Shown: positions 1 through 11,721 of the stretch, in pieces
Layout of the letters: the number at the start of each line of letters is the position of its first letter
Numbering within the stretch: the stretch's first letter is position 1
From: Siphonodentalium dalli
Lineage: Eukaryota > Mollusca > Scaphopoda > Gadilida > Siphonodentaliidae
Length of the DNA stretch: 64,000 bases
Direction: 5' to 3'
Assembly: GCA_032622095.1 (NCBI GenBank)
Contig: CP136061.1
Location: forward strand, 129,964,754-130,028,753
Notes under the pieces: generated by a model
Told to the model about the DNA's origin: nothing
The model's input: the letters and a program-made list of their open reading frames with translations, nothing else
Databases searched by the model: none
Program-made: the position numbers and the translations under genes

Positions 1-121
1 AGAGGGTGGATCGTTTTGAAATTATATGATGACCACCCATTTGAGATCACATGTCACGTCCCTGCTTCCCTATTATGATGGACACTTCCTCACCAAACAA
101 AACCATTATAACCACGTCCCT
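1..121. repeat. Direct-repeat unit AA, copy 1
   Basis: This stretch resembles 2040-2165 in the same orientation. Both read through 'ttgaaatta', a 'ga(c/t)cacc' block and 'cacgtccctgctt', then 'attatg' and 'ggacac'. A third partial copy of its start lies at about 2176-2212. The copies flank the inverted-repeat element at 122-2021. No coding sequence is visible. The 'cacgtccctg' strings are also the tip of the hAT family A found elsewhere in the window, so parts may be old hAT ends. Confidence 0.55.
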
Positions 122-355
122 GAGTCGTTATTTGGTGGGAAAATCTGGATTCAGAATCCTAAACCGATTACGGGGCGGGGCTAAATCGAGATTACACGTA
201 TTCTAGGTCAGATTTCGAAATCCACGTGGTCTCCGATACTATGTTTAATGTTCCCCCATCGTCAAACATGGCTCATGTATTTGCGTCACAACTCTAGATC
301 TCCTGAATAATATTCCGAAGACGTTGTGGAGAACACACGAAACTTGTCAGTTATA

Positions 356-1045
356 CAGGGACGGGGCGACAGTGGTTGGTTGGGATGTCTCGAACCCCCC
401 CCCCCCCCGAACTTTGGTGAAATTTTCTTAGCTGTACAGTCATTCATACGTGAGGAAAATCAGGATTCTTTTGACTATTCCGAATAATGATACGTACAAC
501 CCAGCAAACGCAACAGACAAACCCGTTTTTAAACACATACATATACAAACTTATGACCAACTCGGTGAATGGGGTGGCCGGTGATCTGTATATATGTTCA
601 ACTTGTTTTGTTAGTCATGTTGCTTTGCCATTACTAATTATTTATTGTTCAGTGTAATAACATATGGGAGAGGGGTACCTTAAGTGAGTCGGCACTTGTC
701 CTCCAAGCCCATTGTCTGTATAAATAAATGTATGTGTTATATATCATGTATTATCTAAATTTGACAAATAAATGTTTAAACTAAACTTTGGTAGATTTCC
801 AGCAGTTGGAAATTTCATGCCTGACACAACATTAGTTGGACATTAATTTGACACCATATATGATATATAGGTTGGAATTGTTCTCATTGTTTGATTCGAC
901 CAGTAAAAGTTGGTAATGTCAGATTGGATATTTCCAAGGGAGTGCAAATGGAATTCTGCGAACCTGTGGGTTTGATGTTTGGTTCAAGGGGGTGCAGTTG
1001 GCCGGAAATTTGATGGAGAACTCTCTCTCTCTAGCCACGTCCCTA
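356..1045. mobile_element. hAT-like non-autonomous element, family A copy A1 (interrupted)
   Basis: The left tip 'cagggacggggcgacag' and the right tip 'gccacgtcccta' are inverted, as in the better-preserved copies at 36557-37404 and 59391-60128. Internal family landmarks are present: a poly-C run next to the left tip, 'gttggaaatttcatgcctg' and 'gtgcaaatggaatt'. The copy is split by a LINE-like segment at about 427-783. The flanks cagttata and gaacttgt do not form a clean 8-bp duplication. It is non-coding. Confidence 0.65.
427..783 (+). mobile_element. Probable LINE 3' end inserted in hAT copy A1
   Basis: The segment interrupts hAT copy A1 and is flanked by a near-duplicate of about 17 bp (aactttggtgaaatttt at 410-426 and aactttggtagatttcc at 784-800), as expected for a target-primed insertion. 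It ends with a short conserved-looking block, a gggagaggggta / gtcctccaagccc stem-like stretch, followed by 'gtctgtataaataaatgtatg'. This looks like a truncated non-LTR retrotransposon 3' UTR with polyadenylation-like ataaa signals. No reverse-transcriptase reading frame is present. The assignment is inference from structure. Confidence 0.45.
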
Positions 1046-1525
1046 GAACTTGTACGTGTGGGTACTTAATCAATAAATTGACTGCATTTCCATTATATAT
1101 AGTCCTGAGATCCTGGAATAAGCTTTACATTTGTGTTTGTGCGATTGGGAGATGTAGTTCACGTGCGATCGCAAGACCACAACATTAGCTTCATGGGCAA
1201 AGCTTTATTTTCCAACTATTGTACAGCACGTTGGCCAAAAAATGCCGGTGTTTTTGCACTATACAGAGACTATTGTGCAAAACGACTGCATTTAACGAAA
1301 CAAAACATTTTAAATATGAAATTTCTACAAGACTAGATAGTACATACGTGTATCTGATAATCCATCGATATCATATAATCCTACTATTTCTTAAATAAGA
1401 AGGAACAATATAATAACGAACAAAGCAGAAGACATATTCATGCAGGTTCACGTGAATTCGGTCAATGGTGACGCGTCCGCCGAATTTGAAATCGACATGC
1501 GTTCGGGCGGTATTTTATGGATGGA

Positions 1526-1592
1526 ATTATGAAATTGACATGATGAAAGTGACAATGAAATTGACATGATGAAAGTGACAATGAAATTCACA
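1526..1592. repeat. 27-bp tandem repeat, about 2.3 copies
   Basis: The units read 'tgaaattgacatgatgaaag' followed by 'tgacaa'. Two full copies and part of a third are visible. The repeat lies inside the inverted-repeat element at 122-2021. Confidence 0.85.
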
Positions 1593-2039
1593 ATGATTTG
1601 CTTCAAGTTCGCCATCAACCGAATTGCCCCCCAGCGGTACTATCAATAACATTATTATTTGGCTAATTTCAGTAATATTCTCCCAGCATGGTTACACTCG
1701 ATAACACAAATTTGTCACCGCATTTAAAATTCTTTGATATAGATCGTTTATATTCTGAAATAATTTGTACACAAGGGACGGATTCTTATCTTTTATTGTG
1801 TTTTTAAACTCAGAGGTGGCGAAATCTCGGTTTGTTTACATTATGAACGTTTGAGTCCGTATAATAGGAAATAGAATCTGAATCCGGATTACGACGAAAT
1901 AACGATTGATTACATTTACGGTCTGTTCGTTTACTGATTCTGGTCTGTTCGTTTACCGAACTACGTCGTACGGGTACTAATCCGTAATCTGAATCCAGAT
2001 TCTCTCACGAAATAACGACTCTGCATCCATATGTTATTA

Positions 2040-2212
2040 GATAGACGGAACAGTTTGAAATTAAGGGATGATCACCCTCTCCTATAACTGAGAACCATAA
2101 CACGTCCCTGCTTCCATATTATGGGGACACAAAACTGTGCCCCATATAATCACGCCACGGCCTCAATATGTTATGATAAGAGGGGCGGATCGGTTTGAAA
2201 TCATATAGGCTG
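2040..2212. repeat. Direct-repeat unit AA, copies 2 and 3
   Basis: Positions 2040-2165 repeat the window start in direct orientation (tttgaaatta, gatgatcaccc, cacgtccctgcttcc, attatgg, ggacac). Positions 2176-2212 restart the unit with 'agaggggcggatcggtttga'. The arrangement is tandem-like on the right side of the 122-2021 element. Confidence 0.5.
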
Positions 2213-2860
2213 GACGCAATTTATATATACATAGTAACACATTTGAGACCCATTCAATCTTAAATCTGTAATTTGTGAAACAGTGAAAACTAAGATACCA
2301 AAAAAGGTTGTAGTACTCAACACAATATATATTTGTACTCTCACACAAACTCGACGCGCATCCAGTGTATTGATTAACTTTGTTCAGACACGTCAGCATC
2401 GTGTTTGTGATGCGAGTCCCCATTGGACAGATATGACAAGAAAACCATAATCAGAAATGGTAACGCCCTCAAGATCATGTTATTATAATATAAAACATAT
2501 TGGTTTCATGAATGCACCGCCTCAGAATTCCGTTAAAACAACTAATCCTTCAAATTATTACAAACATTACGGCTTATTGCTGCAGGTTTCTCATTCACCA
2601 CACCGGAAGCCTATAAATGCGGATCAAAAATCTACTAATCTGATTAAACACACACCCGATACTCCGCAAAACATTTAGTCTACATTCAAACTGAGATATG
2701 TCTCATACTTCATCAGCAAAGTTAGCTGTTATATTACGCATTGTGTCCAGCTATAAAATCTTCAAGAGTGGCCCAACCACTGTTCACACATATAAACATC
2801 GAAAGCAATTAACGGGCTTATAAAAGTCATAAAAGTTACATGAAGCAAATAGACATCCGC
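2213..2860. other. No recognisable feature
   Basis: AT-rich sequence with short chance frames only. I see no family motif, hairpin or repeat shared with the rest of the window. Confidence 0.5.
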
Positions 2861-2866
2861 GAATAC

Positions 2867-3031
2867 GCATCCGCGAAAATCCGAAATGTGTTTTCCTGCC
2901 AGACATCCCATCGCGAAAGCTCAATTCGACAAGGCCAGATAAGCCTACACATTTCCTAAAATAACTCGCATCGCGTGAAACCTGAAACGTGTTGTCCTGC
3001 CAGATATCCCCATAGGCCAGTTCAGCGTAGC
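2867..3031. repeat. 100-bp tandem duplication
   Basis: The block 2867-2931 (cgcatccgcgaaaatccgaa, ttttcctgccagacatccc) is repeated at 2967-3031 (cgcatcgcgtgaaacctgaa, ttgtcctgccagatatccc) about 100 bp downstream with roughly 75-80% identity by eye. The overlapping minus-strand frames are a by-product of the duplication and show no protein similarity I recognise. Confidence 0.65.
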
Positions 3032-5442
3032 AGTAAACACCAATAGGTCGCAATGAAACAACATCATTGACATAATGACAACTACACCTTTTACCAGACT
3101 CGGTGTCGCACTACAACTTTTAATGCGTCCCAAAAAACTATTTCTATAAATAAAACCCCAGCGCCCATAGGATACAATAATCTCTACATTAGATTTCACA
3201 CGGAGGGCGAAATAAGCGATTAACCTCTAAACTTACGATTGGATAATCCTTTTGTATGCATGTGAGCTATGCCATCTTACAATTATTGTTTCCTGTCACA
3301 ATCATGTGGTGATATCTGCTTTGTCACTAATCACAAAATGATAGCATTATAACTTTCCCATATTTATTGTGTCAGTAATTCTAAATTCGGCGTGATCTCT
3401 CATTTGAACTATGGATTCAGACAACACTGGTAACAGGTGAATGGCGGCAGGGTGGTGAGTTCCTTTTCCGCGTTTAATGTATAAATATCCACCAAGAACC
3501 GGTAGGCCTATGACATCGGGAGAACCTGGAATTTGGATGTGGACATCCCCTCCCCTCAAATGAAAAAAGTAACAACATATTCGGACACGGGGAGCAACAA
3601 GAGTGTTCATGGGGGTGTTCACCTTTACTTTTCAAACTGCTCACCATGAACAATACCAAACTCCGAGTTTTGCGAAATTCAATTTGCACCCATGCAGCCG
3701 ACCTTGAGTTGGAATCAGGTTTGAGGTATAATCGTAAGTTTCCAAGTTGTACCTCGAATGGTTTGGTCGATATTCGATGAGTCTTAACCATGTTAACTGT
3801 TAAACTACTAAAAATTCATAATTTATTTTTACGAAACATAAGGCCCACTTATCGTTGTACTATGAAACCACTGTGGTATTTAACAAACATTTGTTCTTAC
3901 AAATTGGTAAATACTATCTGAATTTACAGGTATAAAATTATAGTAGTGACCCCTGAATGCAAAAATTTAGTGTAAATTAGTGTACATATAATGAATTGAT
4001 TTGGGCTCGCGCTCAACTCTGGTAAACAATTTTAAACCCCTAGAAATATCATGCCTCAAATATATATTCAGTTGGCATTTGCCGGACACGTTAAACGGTT
4101 GTGGTAGCAGTTGGAAAATTCCTACTCAGTACTATAGAATGATAACGGTTGGCGTTTACAATGTTAAGAATCGATTCAGGCGTTTGTGAATTATGGCCGC
4201 TTGGAGTTAGGAGGTATTGTAACTTATATATGAAATGACCGCTCGGTTTCAATTCAGATATATTTAATTAATATTTGTTTTTAGTTTTGACGACACGACC
4301 CTGTGTTATTTAATGACTGATCTTCTGACATGTCTGTTGCTTTCCATTAGCACAGTGGATAAACCGTACAAACACCTTACCTGAAGTAGGTATAACCGAT
4401 GCGAGACGATTCTAGTTTAGATAAAATAAAAATATTGCAGAATAACACGCACAACATACAAACAAGTTTTCTGACTGGATAGACTGATTACCGACAACTA
4501 TAAACGTAAGTATATATTGTACATACTCATTGGCCGATCGCAAGCGGGTTTCATTTAAGCGAACGACTCTTTTTAATAGCAATAGACGGCCCTTGATCAC
4601 TTAAGAAAATAATTTTCATAACAAACATTCCCTCTTCAAATGTTATTTTAAAGGGGAGACGCACGTTTTGCATAAATCCAGCCAACGATGGCACGAGTTT
4701 TTCAACAAAGAATTTCTCTGGATCTATCTGGCAACAAATCTTGAATTTCACATATCACCTTCATTGTATGTAGAATCTGAGCAATTATTAAGAGTCAACA
4801 AAAACAATGGATGTTAATACCTTTTAGAGGTTGAATATTTAATTTATTTTTTGCCACTTTCGGCAACAAGAACTGCTAAAATAATTAATAATTTGACACA
4901 AAACTCCAATCACCAAATAGCTTATTGTCTTGGCTCTTTGAGAGGAGGCATCGTTTTATCATAATGTCAAGTTAGATTTTTAATTGCATAATATAGCATC
5001 ATGCTTCCATATATTATAATGAAGAATAAAGCAGTCACATAATTATATTCCAGCCCAATGAAAACAAATATTGATATGCAGTGTGGTCCACTCAAGCAGG
5101 GAGCAATCAACATGAATTAGGCCACAGTGTTAAGAGATATGGTGCTCAGTTTTAACTTGGCTATGAACCCATGACCCACAACTCATCTCAGCCCAATTGT
5201 TCATTGATGAACATCCATGGCATGATAATCCTCCAATATAGAATATTATTTATGGGTGGTTGCCTTTCTTAATGAAACTAATCATATAATTTCACAAATA
5301 AAAAATAATTAAGTCTCCTCTCATGATCTTGAGATATGACATGGATATATGAACTGCACTTTTGAAAACAAAAATATTTTACACAAGTTCTTGGTAACTG
5401 AAAACAGTGAAATTAAAAAATAATTCACGCCATAAAAGTAAA
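3032..5442. other. Mostly featureless AT-rich stretch
   Basis: No gene or complete element is visible. Around 3660-3700, 'gttttgcgaaattcaatttg' followed by caccc resembles the inner part of hAT family A and may be a small relic. The minus-strand frames at 3347-3791 and 4412-4751 lack recognisable domains and probably occur by chance. Confidence 0.45.
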
Positions 5443-5598
5443 GTAAAATGAGGTTATAATATCCAGTTTGTCGATGCGTCTTAAATATTGTGTCACCATA
5501 ATCGCTTGTACCAAATTTCACAAAGATATTCCTGACATATTTTGAGACAATCCATTTTGAAATACCAGGAAGTTTAGCAAAACGTGCGTCTGAATCTT
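5443..5598 (-). repeat. Interspersed repeat Y, copy 1
   Basis: The reverse complement of this stretch matches 46163-46320. Both contain 'gcgcacgttttgc' or 'gacgcacgttttgc', 'cctggtatttcaaa', 'ctttgtgaaatttggtac', and 'ggatattataa' near the end. The identity runs over about 155 bp without clear terminal repeats, so the family class is unknown. The short frames in both copies do not share a frame-preserved protein I can name. Confidence 0.75.
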
Positions 5599-5732
5599 AA
5601 CACGTAAACAACGAGGACGATATGTTTGTAGCATATAATGACATTAGCCAGGAGCCGACACATGCACGTACGTGTAAGTTATAACGTGTGTTGTCGATGC
5701 CAACGAAAGTCACCTGAGTCCTGACGCCTACA

Positions 5733-6148
5733 CGCAAGCTCCATGCAGAGTTCAGTCCCCTACGCAGGACTTACAGCTGCCAGCACCTACACAGAATGTG
5801 AAGAAATGTCGCATTTATTTATTTGAGTTTTTTTGTAGGTTATAGTTCATTCTGCATTATTCTGAGAAACAGAACTGTCCATATTCGTTTGAAAATGGTC
5901 TAGATCAAGCCAGAATGAATTTTAACTGACAAAACACTTCAATAAAAAATGTTAAAATACACGTGCCAGCAGCGTTCAGACATCGCTTAGCGAGGGGACT
6001 GATTTCTGTTTTGCAGCTTGGCCAACAGGTACACGGTCAATCCGTTAAGAATTTTTGTGTCAACGTCTATCTCAAGCTGCAAAACAGAATTCAGTCCCCT
6101 CGCTGCACGATGTCTGCGTAGGGGACTGAACTCTGCATGGAGCTTGCG
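5733..6148. mobile_element. Nested-palindrome element X
   Basis: The outer arms 5733-5768 (cgcaagctccatgcagagtt, cagtcccctacgcag) and 6112-6148 are near-perfect inverted repeats. A second inverted pair lies inside: 5977-6020 (cagacatcgcttagcgaggg, then a run ending ttttgcagcttg) against 6073-6117. The inner and outer arms share 'cagtcccct', so the element appears built by repeated inversion of one module. No clean target duplication is seen. The right end directly abuts the LINE reverse-transcriptase remnant at 6163. It resembles a foldback MITE. Confidence 0.7.
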
Positions 6149-6162
6149 TCTATCTTTACGAT

Positions 6163-6700
6163 AAAATAAGATGACTTCAAATAGCTTTGGTAACCTTGTA
6201 AAGAGTTTACTTTACAAGCTTTTTTTATCGAACTGGTCTGAACAAAGAAAAGAGCATACAACTAAAGGCAAATTAACCACATATTTCAGCATGAAGTCGT
6301 GTTTTCAAAGGGAGAGTTACCTTACAAGAATTAAAAAATACGAATTCAGGAGAGTAATCACCAAAATTAGAATTAGCGCACATAAACTGAAGATAGAAAC
6401 TGCGAGATACTCGAAACAAACAAAAAAGAAAGGAACTAAAAATATAACAGAACAGACTAAAAATCTAAAATTGGCAAACGAGAAAAAATATTTGAATTGT
6501 GACGACAGACAAGTTGAGAACGAGGTTCATTTCACAATGGAATGTAAAAAAATACATTAATCTTCGAAAACAGTTTCTGGATGAAATCGAAACAATAAAT
6601 ATAAACTTTAAAAACCTCAACAATCAGGAGAAGTTCAACTGGCTATTCACCTCAGAAAATAAGTGCATACTAAAATTACTAGGCCGATATTTTGTGTAAC
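6163..6700 (+). pseudogene. C-terminal remnant of a LINE (non-LTR) reverse-transcriptase ORF
   Basis: Two overlapping frames form one decayed reading. Frame one (from 6171) carries a basic tail of the type 'FRRVITKIRISAHKLKIETA' followed by 'NCDDRQVENEVHFTMECKK', which matches in style the C-terminal Cys/His segment of many invertebrate LINE-encoded reverse transcriptases (C...H-x4-C). At the A7 run near 6546-6552 the frame shifts by one base and continues as 'LRKQFLDEIETININFKNLN' and 'FNWLFTSENKCILKLLGRYF'. The polymerase and endonuclease domains are absent: the copy is 5' truncated or cut by element X, which ends 15 bp upstream. No function is expected. Assignment rests on remembered family pattern, not on a database search. 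Confidence 0.7.
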
Positions 6701-6989
6701 TGCTTCTTGGAAAGAGACGACAGTAAACCAATGTCAGAATAATATAATCTACCCACTCATGGCATCATATATATACCGAGTAGTATGGTCACATCTTACT
6801 GTCCATAATTATACACTTGCAGACTGTATAATACATACCTCTATGAACCTTTTTATACTATCCATATCCATGTCAAGTAGTTACCCTGTCTACTGACTCC
6901 TATTAATAATCTTGCAATTATAGTTGGGACCTGACAACAGTTTCTCTCAAACTTTTGCACTTTGGAAGAAGTGATCGGAATGCAGACTT
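6701..6989 (+). other. Probable 3' flank of the LINE remnant
   Basis: The reading decays into stops after 6700. The stretch may be 3' UTR of the element, but no poly-A tail or target duplication could be fixed. Confidence 0.3.
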
Positions 6990-7013
6990 ACAATCTATAT
7001 CTATATTTGCGAA

Positions 7014-7015
<2 letters not shown>

Positions 7016-7046
<31 letters not shown>

Positions 7047-7050
7047 GGGT
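7016..7050. repeat. (CTGT)n microsatellite
   Basis: Eight to nine uninterrupted CTGT units mark the start of the core-repeat block of the Helentron-like element. A degenerate second tract lies at 8340-8376. Confidence 0.95.
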
Positions 7051-7189
7051 TCTATAGAAATTCACAGGGGACCATCTAGATGATGCCAAAGGGGTCTACT
7101 AGGAGTAGCTTTTTACGAGAAAGATAATGGTCGGGGTTAGAATTTTCTAAAGTGACGCCGTTGTTGTCAGGGGGCAGAAAAAAAAATTG

Positions 7190-8330
7190 TCGCCGATTGC
7201 CACCAAACTTATATATAAGCATCCCCATAATATGAGGAATCTAATGGCGTGGCAAAAGTCGCGCCGTTCGCGTCAGGGGTGCCCGGAAGGGGGGGGGGGC
7301 AGATTTTTTTTTTCTGTCGCCGATTGCCACGAAACTTACATATAATCATCCCCATGATATGAAGAATCCAACGGTGTGGTTTAAATATGTCAAAAGTGGC
7401 GTCGTTTGAGTCAGGGATGAACGGAAGGGGAGAGGGGCACCAAATTTGATAAAACTAATTTTAGCGCCGATTTCCACCAAATTATTGATATATATTCTTC
7501 TTCACGATACACGGAATCTAATTGTGCGATTTAACAACGCCAAATTGTTGTTTTTTGGATGAGAGATTGGGAGGGGGTGGGCACTAAATTTGATAATAAG
7601 TCGCCGATTGCCACCACACTTATACAAAATCATCCCCATGGTACGAGGAGTCTAATGGTGTGGCTTTTATCTGTCAAATGTGGCCTCATTCGAGTCAGGG
7701 TTGCATTGAAAGGGACAGGGGCACCAAAATTGATGCACAATTTTTTTAGCGCCAATTTCCACCAAATTGATACACGTTCTTATCCATGATACGAGGAATC
7801 TAATCGTGATTTAAAGACGCCATAGTGGTGCTGTTTGGGTGAGAGATAGAGAGGGTAGGGATTGGCACCAAATTTGATAAAAACAATTGTTTAGTCGCCG
7901 ATTATCACCAAACTTATAAACAATCATCTCCATGATATCAGGAGTGTAATCGTGTGGTTTAAGGGTGTCACAAGTGGGGCCATTCAAGTTAGTGGTGTAT
8001 AGAGGGGGAGGGACACAAAAAATTATATCTATATGTTTAGTGCCGATTTCCACCAGATTGATACATATTCTTCTCCGTGATACGAGGAGTCTTATCGTGT
8101 GGTTTAGATACACCAAATTGGTGTCCTATGGGTGAGAGATATGGGGACCTTAAATTTGATACGAATTTGTATACTCACCAATTTCATATATATGCATCTC
8201 TAATGAGTCTTAGTGTGTGCAGCTTGAGTCCGAAATAGGGACGGGAGGGTCACCAAAACTGATACAAAATATATTTAGTACCAATTACCATCAAATTCAG
8301 ACACGTTCTTCTCAAATGATACAAGAAATA
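7190..8330 (+). repeat. Core tandem repeats, ~140-150 bp units
   Basis: Each unit has the pattern 'cgccgatt(g/t)ccacca', about 30 bp, 'atgatacgaggaatctaat', a 'gtgtggttt' block, a 'gtcgtt(t/c)gagtcaggg' block and a purine-rich G run. Unit starts fall near 7191, 7317, 7461, 7601, 7750, 7897 and 8040. The long minus-strand frames across 7811-8753 are read through these units and are not genes. Confidence 0.8.
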
Positions 8331-9769
8331 AAATCGTGCTGTCTGTCTGTCTTTTTGTCTGTCTGTGTGCATTCTATATATAACTTCACACGGTACAATC
8401 GAGATGGCACCAAGGCGTTCTAAGAGGGGTAACTTTTTACAAGGAAGACAATGGTGCGGGTTAAAATTTTCTAAAATGACGCTGTTGGTGGGAGGGGAAA
8501 TTAAAAAAATATGGTGAAATAGTTTTGTCGCTGATTTCCACCGAACGAATACATAATCACCTTCGCAATATGGCGTTGTTCGAGTCAGCGTTGCATCAAC
8601 AATTGATTTAATAAACCAAATTCCACCAAATTCATACACGTTTTTCTCTAATGATATACCATGAATTAAATCACATTTGGTGTCGTTTGCGTCACGGATG
8701 GCGAGCGGATATGCACTATCATTGATAAGATTGCTATTCGCCGATATCCACATATAAGTTATATACAGTCACCAGGCCATCTCCATATCATTTTAAGTAG
8801 TTGGGCGTTCGCATTTCACAATCCCGACATATGGTGACCCACATAAGTCACTTGAACAATTATATCTTCTTGACAGTCATATTTATATGGGAATGGAAAT
8901 CAAGGCATTCACACAATGAGCTAGCAAAAAGAGATAACTAGAAGAATCATTAAACGTATATTTATCATTCTATTGAAGAGATACATATATTCGTGCAAAC
9001 TGAGAGACCTCGAACCGTCAGAGGATTGCATATATATAATAACAAAATTTAGTCTGTTCCATTCAATACAGTTTCCACAAAAAGTTACAATTTGTCAAGA
9101 GATATGGAAGGCCTGTTCAAAAATAGTGGTCACAGTGTGCAGTCAAATATAGTTTCTTCTGATATACAAGAAAATGCAGTTAGTAGCACAAGACTTTTCA
9201 GGATCCTACCAATACTGACATCTGACAAGGGTTTTAGAACAGACTCATCGACTGACATAAACAACTCAAAATCTCGCTCTGTGCCTTTCACATGTAGCTG
9301 ATATATGTGCGCCGCAACATTTCGTTTAAACTAAGAATATTTAGCCAATATATAGCACCATGAACAGAGGAGCACCTGGAAATTTCTTTGAAACATCTGT
9401 ATCTTCATGGAGATATGATAGCCAGGTGTCCTCGAGATCTTAGTCCAACCCACTAGATTGATTGATACATCTCAATATGTAAAACCCAATTATCATCTTT
9501 TATCGAACTAATGTGTTTATGATGTTCATGTATCATATTATAACGTCTAATGTATACGCAGTTGTAAATAAATAAATACTTCATTATTGGTGGAACGGAT
9601 TAATCGTGATAAACAGAATGACAATTGACAAGGTGAGCCACTACTTATATTCCATAACTGTAATAATCATGTTTTCTGATGCTATTTGAATATACAATTT
9701 ATGAGAAAAGGTATAACACTTTAAGCAAGAGCATTCTCTATTCCCAACAAATATCCACAGCATACATTA

Positions 9770-9798
9770 ACCTGGGCAACGCCGGGTAACCCTGCTAG
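9770..9798 (+). other. Helitron-type 3' terminus (hairpin + CTAG)
   Basis: A short stem (acctgg / ccgggt, one G:T pair) around the loop gcaacg is followed 7 bp later by CTAG|T. Canonical Helitrons end in CTRR preceded by a hairpin and followed by T, which this fits. Confidence 0.55.
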
Positions 9799-11720
9799 TA
9801 TATTATATAGTTGATAAGTACGGTGCACTATTCAATTTCAAACACTTACATATTTAGAGTTATCAACCCTAGACAAATCAGTGTAACTACTTGACTGGAT
9901 TACTATAATCAAGTTATATAATATGTTTTGTTAAAATATACCAGTTTATGTTCTAGTCATACCTCTCGGGGTCCATTGTATGTAAATGCATGCATTTGGT
10001 TTCAATAAATCTATCTGTAGCAAAGCGGAATAACACAATATTTTGCTTATCGGGTGACCGGTCAGCACTGTGCAATCAGAGATTTACCGGAGCAAAATAA
10101 TTTTGATTTAGTTGAAGCCAGTAACTGTTGTGGCTTATTTTACTCGCATCTCGTGGAATAGAACGGAAATCAACATAAGTCTACATGTAACATTCATCAT
10201 GGTTCTTGTAACAGCTATAAATGAAAATAAAACGATAGAGTTGTCTCGCTTCCTCTATAAATATTATATCCGACTATTATCAACAAGTTTTACAAGACGC
10301 TGGTTGATAGAAAAAAAAACGTTTAGGATTGGCGTCGTAAAATCAGATGACTTTTCCCGCCAACTAATTAATATACATAGCAATACCATATAGTAACACA
10401 CGGTACAAGTTACTGGTATACATGTGGCTAATCATGGATATTACCAAGGCTATAGTCCGTACACTACAATAATGTACTCCAAGTAATGTGGCACTATATC
10501 GTTCGAAATATTATTAGACTATACCAACTACACCACCACTATGTTTACCGCATAAGTACAACAATACTATAGCACAACCAGGAACGTCTCAAGTTTAGCT
10601 TAATTTCTCAACATTTGGAAAATAAAAAAAAGTAATTTTTTGAATTTCCATCTTCCTATATTTCCTCTGAATTTCAAGCTACAAAAAATTGCAACATAAT
10701 TCAATTCTCATTACATGCGCTCGCGCAACAGTATGGCGATCAGACAGATTCGTAGGTTGGTGTCACACTCCATGACGTCACCAAAAACGACGTAAAACCT
10801 CGTGGCGTTCTGACATTTTTACTGTGCCGCGTTTTTGCTATGTTTATTTTATGTGTTGTTTTCGATTATTTGTTTGTCGCCGATATCGCCATTTGTCAGG
10901 ATTCCCTGTTTCTATATTTAAAACTGGTATGCTCGTAGTGAGCCTCGATTTCGATTTTTTCTCCCAGGTCAAAATACGTCAGAGTTATGACAAAAATAGA
11001 TCGACCTACATTTTCTCCATGAGAACTCTACATCAAAGAGTCTATAGACTCCTTCGGGACCTACATAGACTCCTTCATTTGGGTATTTTTACTTATAATT
11101 GGGAAGTTTTATCATTTTTGGTTCGTGCGAAAACCTCTTTTTATCGTGCGGGAAAAGAGAGACATTCAAAACGCGATTTCGTAATTCGACGCAATAGGCT
11201 GAATAACCTAACCTTCAGCCGAGTACCGGGTCAAATACGACGAATGACGTAACACAAAACAAAACGCATTTGTTGACACAAACACCGTTTGAAGAGTTTA
11301 TTATTACATAAAATGATCGTTATTGATTAATTATTGATATTTATTGTTGCATATTGGCTGCTATCAATATTTACACGAATAGTATTAATTATTTCTTATA
11401 ATTGCTCCTTTCGTCAACTTTGACTATCGGAAAATGAAAATCAAAATATGCCGCTGAAAAAAATGTAATCGATATTAAAGTCTCATCCTTTCGCCAACAT
11501 GGATTTGGTTTTAATTACTTAAATGATTAATATAGTAATTTGCCTTTTATCTGTGATGAAATGAGAAATGGTAATTGTCTTTTTTTGCTAACATTAAATT
11601 AAATTAAATAAATTAAGTAAAATACAGTGAAATTATTTTTTAAATTATTGTTTATTACATTTTTGCGTACGTTGGCATCTCTCTGAGTGCATTCTAGTTT
11701 TAGAATGTATTCGGGTGTCA
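9799..11720. other. No gene; one interspersed repeat (H)
   Basis: Positions 10313-10440 (ggattggcgtcgtaaaatca, tagcaataccatatagtaac, acatgtggctaatc) match 38027-38145 and are listed separately. The remainder is AT-rich. A plus-strand frame of 142 codons at 10824-11252 is the longest here, but it is Arg/Phe-rich, has no domain I recognise and no supporting splice context, so it is not called as a gene. Confidence 0.45.
10313..10440 (+). repeat. Interspersed repeat H, copy 1
   Basis: Shares with 38027-38145 the blocks 'ggcg(t/c)cgtaaaatca', 'catagcaataccata', 'tagtaac' and 'tgtggctaa'. In the second copy the first block is also partly duplicated upstream (37946-37985). Ends and class are undefined. 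Confidence 0.65.
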
Positions 11721-11721
11721 A

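Larger units (their letters stand above)
122..2021. mobile_element. Element bounded by inverted repeats (gagtcgttattt...)
   Basis: The left arm (about 122-173, beginning gagtcgtta, containing ctggattcag and gattacgg) is matched in reverse complement by 1967-2021, ending taacgactc. A second inverted piece of the same arm lies at 1874-1904. The interior holds hAT copy A1, itself carrying a LINE tail, and a 27-bp tandem repeat. No clear target-site duplication is visible next to the tips, so the class is unknown. It may be a decayed non-autonomous DNA transposon or an inverted duplication. Confidence 0.45.
6990..9798 (+). mobile_element. Helentron/pearl-like non-autonomous element
   Basis: The order of parts is: AT-rich lead, (CTGT)n tract at 7016-7050, about nine degenerate ~140-150 bp core repeats (7190-8330; recurring 'gccgattgccaccaaactta' and 'gaggaatctaatgg'), a second CTGT tract at 8340-8376 with its own following block, a unique part, then a 3' terminus with stem 'acctgg', loop 'gcaacg' and 'ccgggt' at 9770-9787, closed by CTAG at 9795-9798 followed by T. 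Microsatellite plus core repeats plus a 3' hairpin and CTAG is the known layout of Helentron-associated elements and bivalve pearl elements. The 5' end is not exactly placed, and there is no Rep or helicase ORF. Confidence 0.6.

Noticed and set aside
7811-8753. Minus-strand frames of 101 and 167 codons
   Set aside because: They are read through the ~145-bp core tandem repeats of the Helentron-like element; peptides recur with the DNA units.
10824-11252. 142-codon plus-strand frame as a gene
   Set aside because: No recognisable domain, poor composition for a protein and no splice or promoter evidence; it is kept only as a note.
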